A DNA stretch of 64,000 nucleotides, from positions 1 through 64,000 of the forward strand of contig PUFA01000183.1 of assembly GCA_003508835.1 (NCBI GenBank). The letters are read 5' to 3'. A program made the position numbers and the translations under genes. The stretch's first letter is position 1. The number at the start of each line of letters is the position of its first letter. This document shows, piece by piece, positions 60,492-64,000 of the stretch. This DNA is from Eonycteris spelaea (Eukaryota; Chordata; Mammalia; Chiroptera; Pteropodidae). The notes under the pieces were generated by a model. The model searched no databases. It had not been told where the DNA came from and worked only from the letters and a program-made list of their open reading frames with translations.

Positions 60492-63400
60492 ACGGGCCAC
60501 GCGTCCGAGTGAGTCTTGTGGATGCGCGAGTGCGAAGAGCTTCGGGGTGCAGGCCATGTGTCCCGCTGGCCCGCACCGGAGCCCGTCGCCGCCGAGCTGT
60601 CCCAGACACGCCATCCTGAATCGCACTCCACGAGACACGGAGACCCTGGGTCTCCGTGGAGGCCTGGACGGGGCGCTCTTCTAAGGTTCGCCCATGACCG
60701 TCACGGACAGCCTTGCTTGAGAAGCACTGGAGGCGCGGGTCGAAGGGCACGCCTCAGTCCCAGGTTCCCAACGTTCTCTCACTTCGACAAAGCTCGGACT
60801 GAGCGTCAAGACAAGCGCGAGAGCTCTGACGAGACCATTTCCCTCGAAAGACCACGTGAGCGCTCCTTTCCCCTGTCCTCTGGCAAACCTTTCCTGCGGC
60901 GATCCTAGGACGCCCACTTCCGCTTCCGCGTGAAAAGACAGAGGGCTGCCTTTTGGCGCACTGGGGGCAATCAGCATGGCCATTTACTTCTCTTCGGATC
61001 GTGATGAACGTCACGTTTGCACTCCTCAGGATTCACCGTGCTATGATCCTCATCTGGATCACGGGTGCTCTTCATGACGCTGTGGGGGATTCTCCTGGTT
61101 CCCGCCAAGTAACCCTGTGCTGCCGGTGGTCACGCAGCATGGTTTAGACCAAGCCTGTAGTACCCTCTTTTCTCCGGGACGCCCCCCAGGTCCCTTGATT
61201 CCTCTGCCCTGCTTTGGCCCCAGCCCATCCTCACAGCCCCGTGCTGAACCGCCCCTGGCCAGTCGGGATCGGCACCTGCCCGATGGTGACCGCCAGGGTC
61301 CCTCCTCCACACCCGGACTCAGGTCCCCTGTGACTTTCCCGCTTCTCTCCCCACCCGTCACAAGAGGTGCGGGCCCCAAGTGCCCTTGAAAGCCCAGCAC
61401 TGCTCCCTCGTTCCCCGACTGTCTCCTCTTGTGCTTGTCAGCCCCGGTCAGAGTCCACGGTCCCTCGCCTCCCTGAAGCAAGGCCCTGCTCGCCTTGCTC
61501 ATGCTGCTCCTGTTCACAGACCATGACTTTGGCCCGCCAAAGCTGTGGCCCCCAGCTCGGGTACCTGTATATTTTCTTCGTCTCAGTCAGCGAGTGCCAC
61601 CTCCCCAACATGTCCTGGCAGCCTTTGGCGCTTCGCTTTCCCTACGCGCCCCTCCTTTCTGACCCCGCGCGGGGCTTCCATGCCCGCAACCCGGGGCCCC
61701 TCAGTCCTGTCCTTCCCGGGAGCAGTCCCTAACCAGTCAGACTCGCAAAGCTGCCCCGCTGCCCGCCTCTTCCTGCAGCGAGACCTGAGACTGAGGACTC
61801 TTCCGGAGCTCCAGAGACAGGATCCCAGGTGCTCAGGCGACTGCAGCACTCCCAGTTACCATATCCCCCTCTAGAAACCGTCATGCTTGCAAAAGTCCCT
61901 GAAACCCGTGAGCTTCCAAGGAGGTATAGATTACGGTACTCCCCCAGTAAAGACCCATTGCCCAGGGGACGCACCTCTGTCACGGGACTGCCTCTTTGGC
62001 AAAGGAGGGACGACGACACTCCGGAATAAGTCTGGCAGCGTCGGGTGCAGCTCGAGACCAAAGGATCACCCTAACTTACTCATGATCGTCCATGTGATTG
62101 AAAACAAAGGTGGATTTCCAAGGACCCGGTACCTACAATTTCTAAGGCATCCAGGGACGCTTGCCCGATTTTCTTGGTGCCTCATTGGCTATGGTCCCCA
62201 CAGGAGAGAAACAACTGGTCTCCGCCTTTGCTGAGACGACAAAGGACCGGCGAAGCTGTACGCGGCTAAGGTGCACCACGCGGCCACCCGCTCGCTCTCC
62301 CTGTCCGCTGGGATAGCGCCACCACGGTCCGGGTCTGCGACACATCCGCCCACTCCTTGACCTCCCGTAGCTGTCGTTTGTGGGCGGCGGGAAATCTTAA
62401 GCCCTGCTTCCTGCGTTAGTCACTTGTAGGCATAAGATTCGAGAGTCTCCCACTGTGATTCATAAAGGCTAGGAACTGCAAAGGGGAAAAGATGTCGAAA
62501 TGGAGAGCTGCCACGTTGTGTCCATGCTACAAGTGAGCCCAGTTTCCGAACGAAGGGAAAGAAACGCAGACGCCGGCTCGCCGTCCGTTGCCATCCCAAG
62601 CATGACGCTTTTAGGTGAACTTCCGTTCTCAGAAGACGATGGAGCGGAGCGGGGCAGGAGGCCGCGAGCTTGCTTCCCGTCCACGCTGGGCTGCACACGA
62701 TGCCCAGCCCCGGGACGCCCGAGAAACCACCGCGCCGTGCACTCCTGCCGAGGCACTCCGACATTCTCCTTTGTCCTGGCTGCGCACGTGACCGTCTGCA
62801 CAGCAAGGCCACTGGAAATCATCCAGAGAAAAGAACCCGTCCGATTCACAGTCGTTTTCCAAATCCCCAAAGCAAGCTGGATCCCATGTTCATAGGAACA
62901 AAACATATTGCAATGCGGTAGCACGTCGACGCATTCAAATATCATTTCGAGGGGTGGGAGGGTACGTGACAAGCTGAAGGGGAAGAGAGTCCTTAACATC
63001 GTGATATTTGTACAAGGACAGCTGATGACTAGCACGAGAGGGGTGATCACCTTGAAAGCTATAAAAATGGCGGCGCACTGTATTCGGGACCCGGGACTGG
63101 GATGATATTGACCACCAACGCTACTTATGTAGGAGACATATGTGTATAGATTGTAGAAAAGGTTGACTGTCCGTGTCCCGGCCTCCGCCCCCCAACTAAC
63201 ACGCAGTCCCGTTCAGTCCAAGGGAGGCTTGAGAGTAAGTAGTACGAAACACTTCTAAAGCTGCCTGAGTTGACATGACTTGACTCATACATACATCACT
63301 GGTCGTCTGCACATACCCTGCCTTGGGGAAGGAACCCAAAATGCACATTTAACCGCTCTTTCTACTCTTGGCTATCCCCAGCGACTTTGTTGTGTGAAAA

Positions 63401-63519
63401 GTTGAGGTGAAAACCGAAGAACTGATACTGAAGAGGACGGGACCAAAACGATGCACGGCGGGCCCGTAATGTGGACAAGTCCCAGCTTCCAACGGGAGTT
63501 TTCTTCAGACTGCGCCCGG

Positions 63520-63795
63520 TGAAGTCGGCCCCGGGAGAGCGGTCCCGAGAGCGAGTGAAGGTGCACTCGGTCCAGTGAAGGCCAGCGGCGGCCACGTGCG
63601 GCGGCGCCGCCGGCAGCCCTTGGGAGCTGGGAAGCGGGGGCGGGGGCGGGGCGGGCCAGGCGGAGGCTGGAGGCAGCTGCGGGAGGTGCGGGCGTTGCCC
63701 TAGCTGCCCAGGCAGGAAGGCCCGCAATCCGCCAGTCCCAATCCGCCAGTCCCGTGGGGCGGGGCGGGGCGGCGCGGGGCGGGGCCAGCAATACA
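63520..63795 (+). promoter_or_regulatory. CpG island / GC-box promoter candidate of a seventh gene outside the window
   Basis: Complete island with the shorter G-run seen in unit 4. Its gene would have exon A beyond the right end of the window. Confidence 0.6.
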
Positions 63796-64000
63796 GGGCC
63801 CGCCCAGGGTCAACCTCCTGGCGCATGGATTCATCAAGAATAAATGAGAGGCCAAGGAAAAAGGCAACGGGATTGCAAAGCTGCTCATATCATGAAAAGG
63901 GGAAAGTCCTCAGAGGTCCAAGGGTCTTGACGAATGGAGCCTCCCCACCTGTGCTCGCGCCAGTGTCGGGGCACCCCGGCTCGGGGCTGTTACTTATCCA

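Larger units (their letters stand above)
58941..64000 (+). repeat. 9.1-kb FAM90A-type unit 6 (partial, cut by window end)
   Basis: The first 5060 bases of a unit: most of exon D of G6, its 3' UTR, the spacer and the CpG island of a seventh gene. Exon A of that gene would lie about 2.1 kb beyond the window if the period holds. A small private variant is GACCCCGCGCGGGGC near 61662. Confidence 0.97.

Overview
The window is mammalian nuclear DNA. Its only recognisable gene family is FAM90A, a eutherian family with a TAF1-like CCHC zinc knuckle that in primates also forms tandem gene arrays. The coding exons are short and flanked by canonical GT/AG splice sites, with polyadenylation signals, CpG-rich promoter-like blocks and microsatellites. 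I see no bacterial, viral or organellar genes. The predicted protein matches what I remember of human FAM90A1 clearly but distantly, so a non-primate eutherian is more likely. The species cannot be determined from the sequence.

Layout: (1) 1-4414 is a head-to-tail satellite of about 832 bp period, with five full copies and one truncated copy. (2) At 4414/4417 the satellite stops abruptly inside what would be the last coding exon of a FAM90A-like gene. (3) From 4417 to the window end at 64000 runs a head-to-tail array of about 9.09 kb units: six full units (starting at 4417, 13480, 22568, 31654, 40745 and 49840) and a partial one (58941-64000). Units from 13480 on are almost identical and differ mainly in microsatellite and homopolymer lengths. 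The first unit, next to the satellite, is more diverged.

Each unit, cut at the junction phase, holds: the last exon and 3' UTR of one gene; a polyadenylation signal; a spacer with an alternating CG tract and a perfect inverted repeat; a TATA/YY1-like element; a GC-box-rich CpG island; a long GA tract; candidate 5' non-coding exons carrying a palindromic E-box; and coding exons A, B, C and part of D of the next gene. All genes lie on the + strand. Copies G4, G5 and G6 have complete open 372-residue reading frames. G2 and G3 lose one C in a poly-C run of exon B and would stop at about residue 73. G1 is open (371 residues) but has a scrambled N-terminus from three single-base deletions. The copy at the array edge (psi0) is a last-exon fragment with frameshifts and a stop.

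Two stretches (about 2090-3420 and 51866-54680) have dense single-base indels between clean flanks. They look more like local consensus error than biology and should be treated cautiously. I recognised no tRNA, rRNA, CRISPR or intact transposon, and no SINE or LINE insertion.
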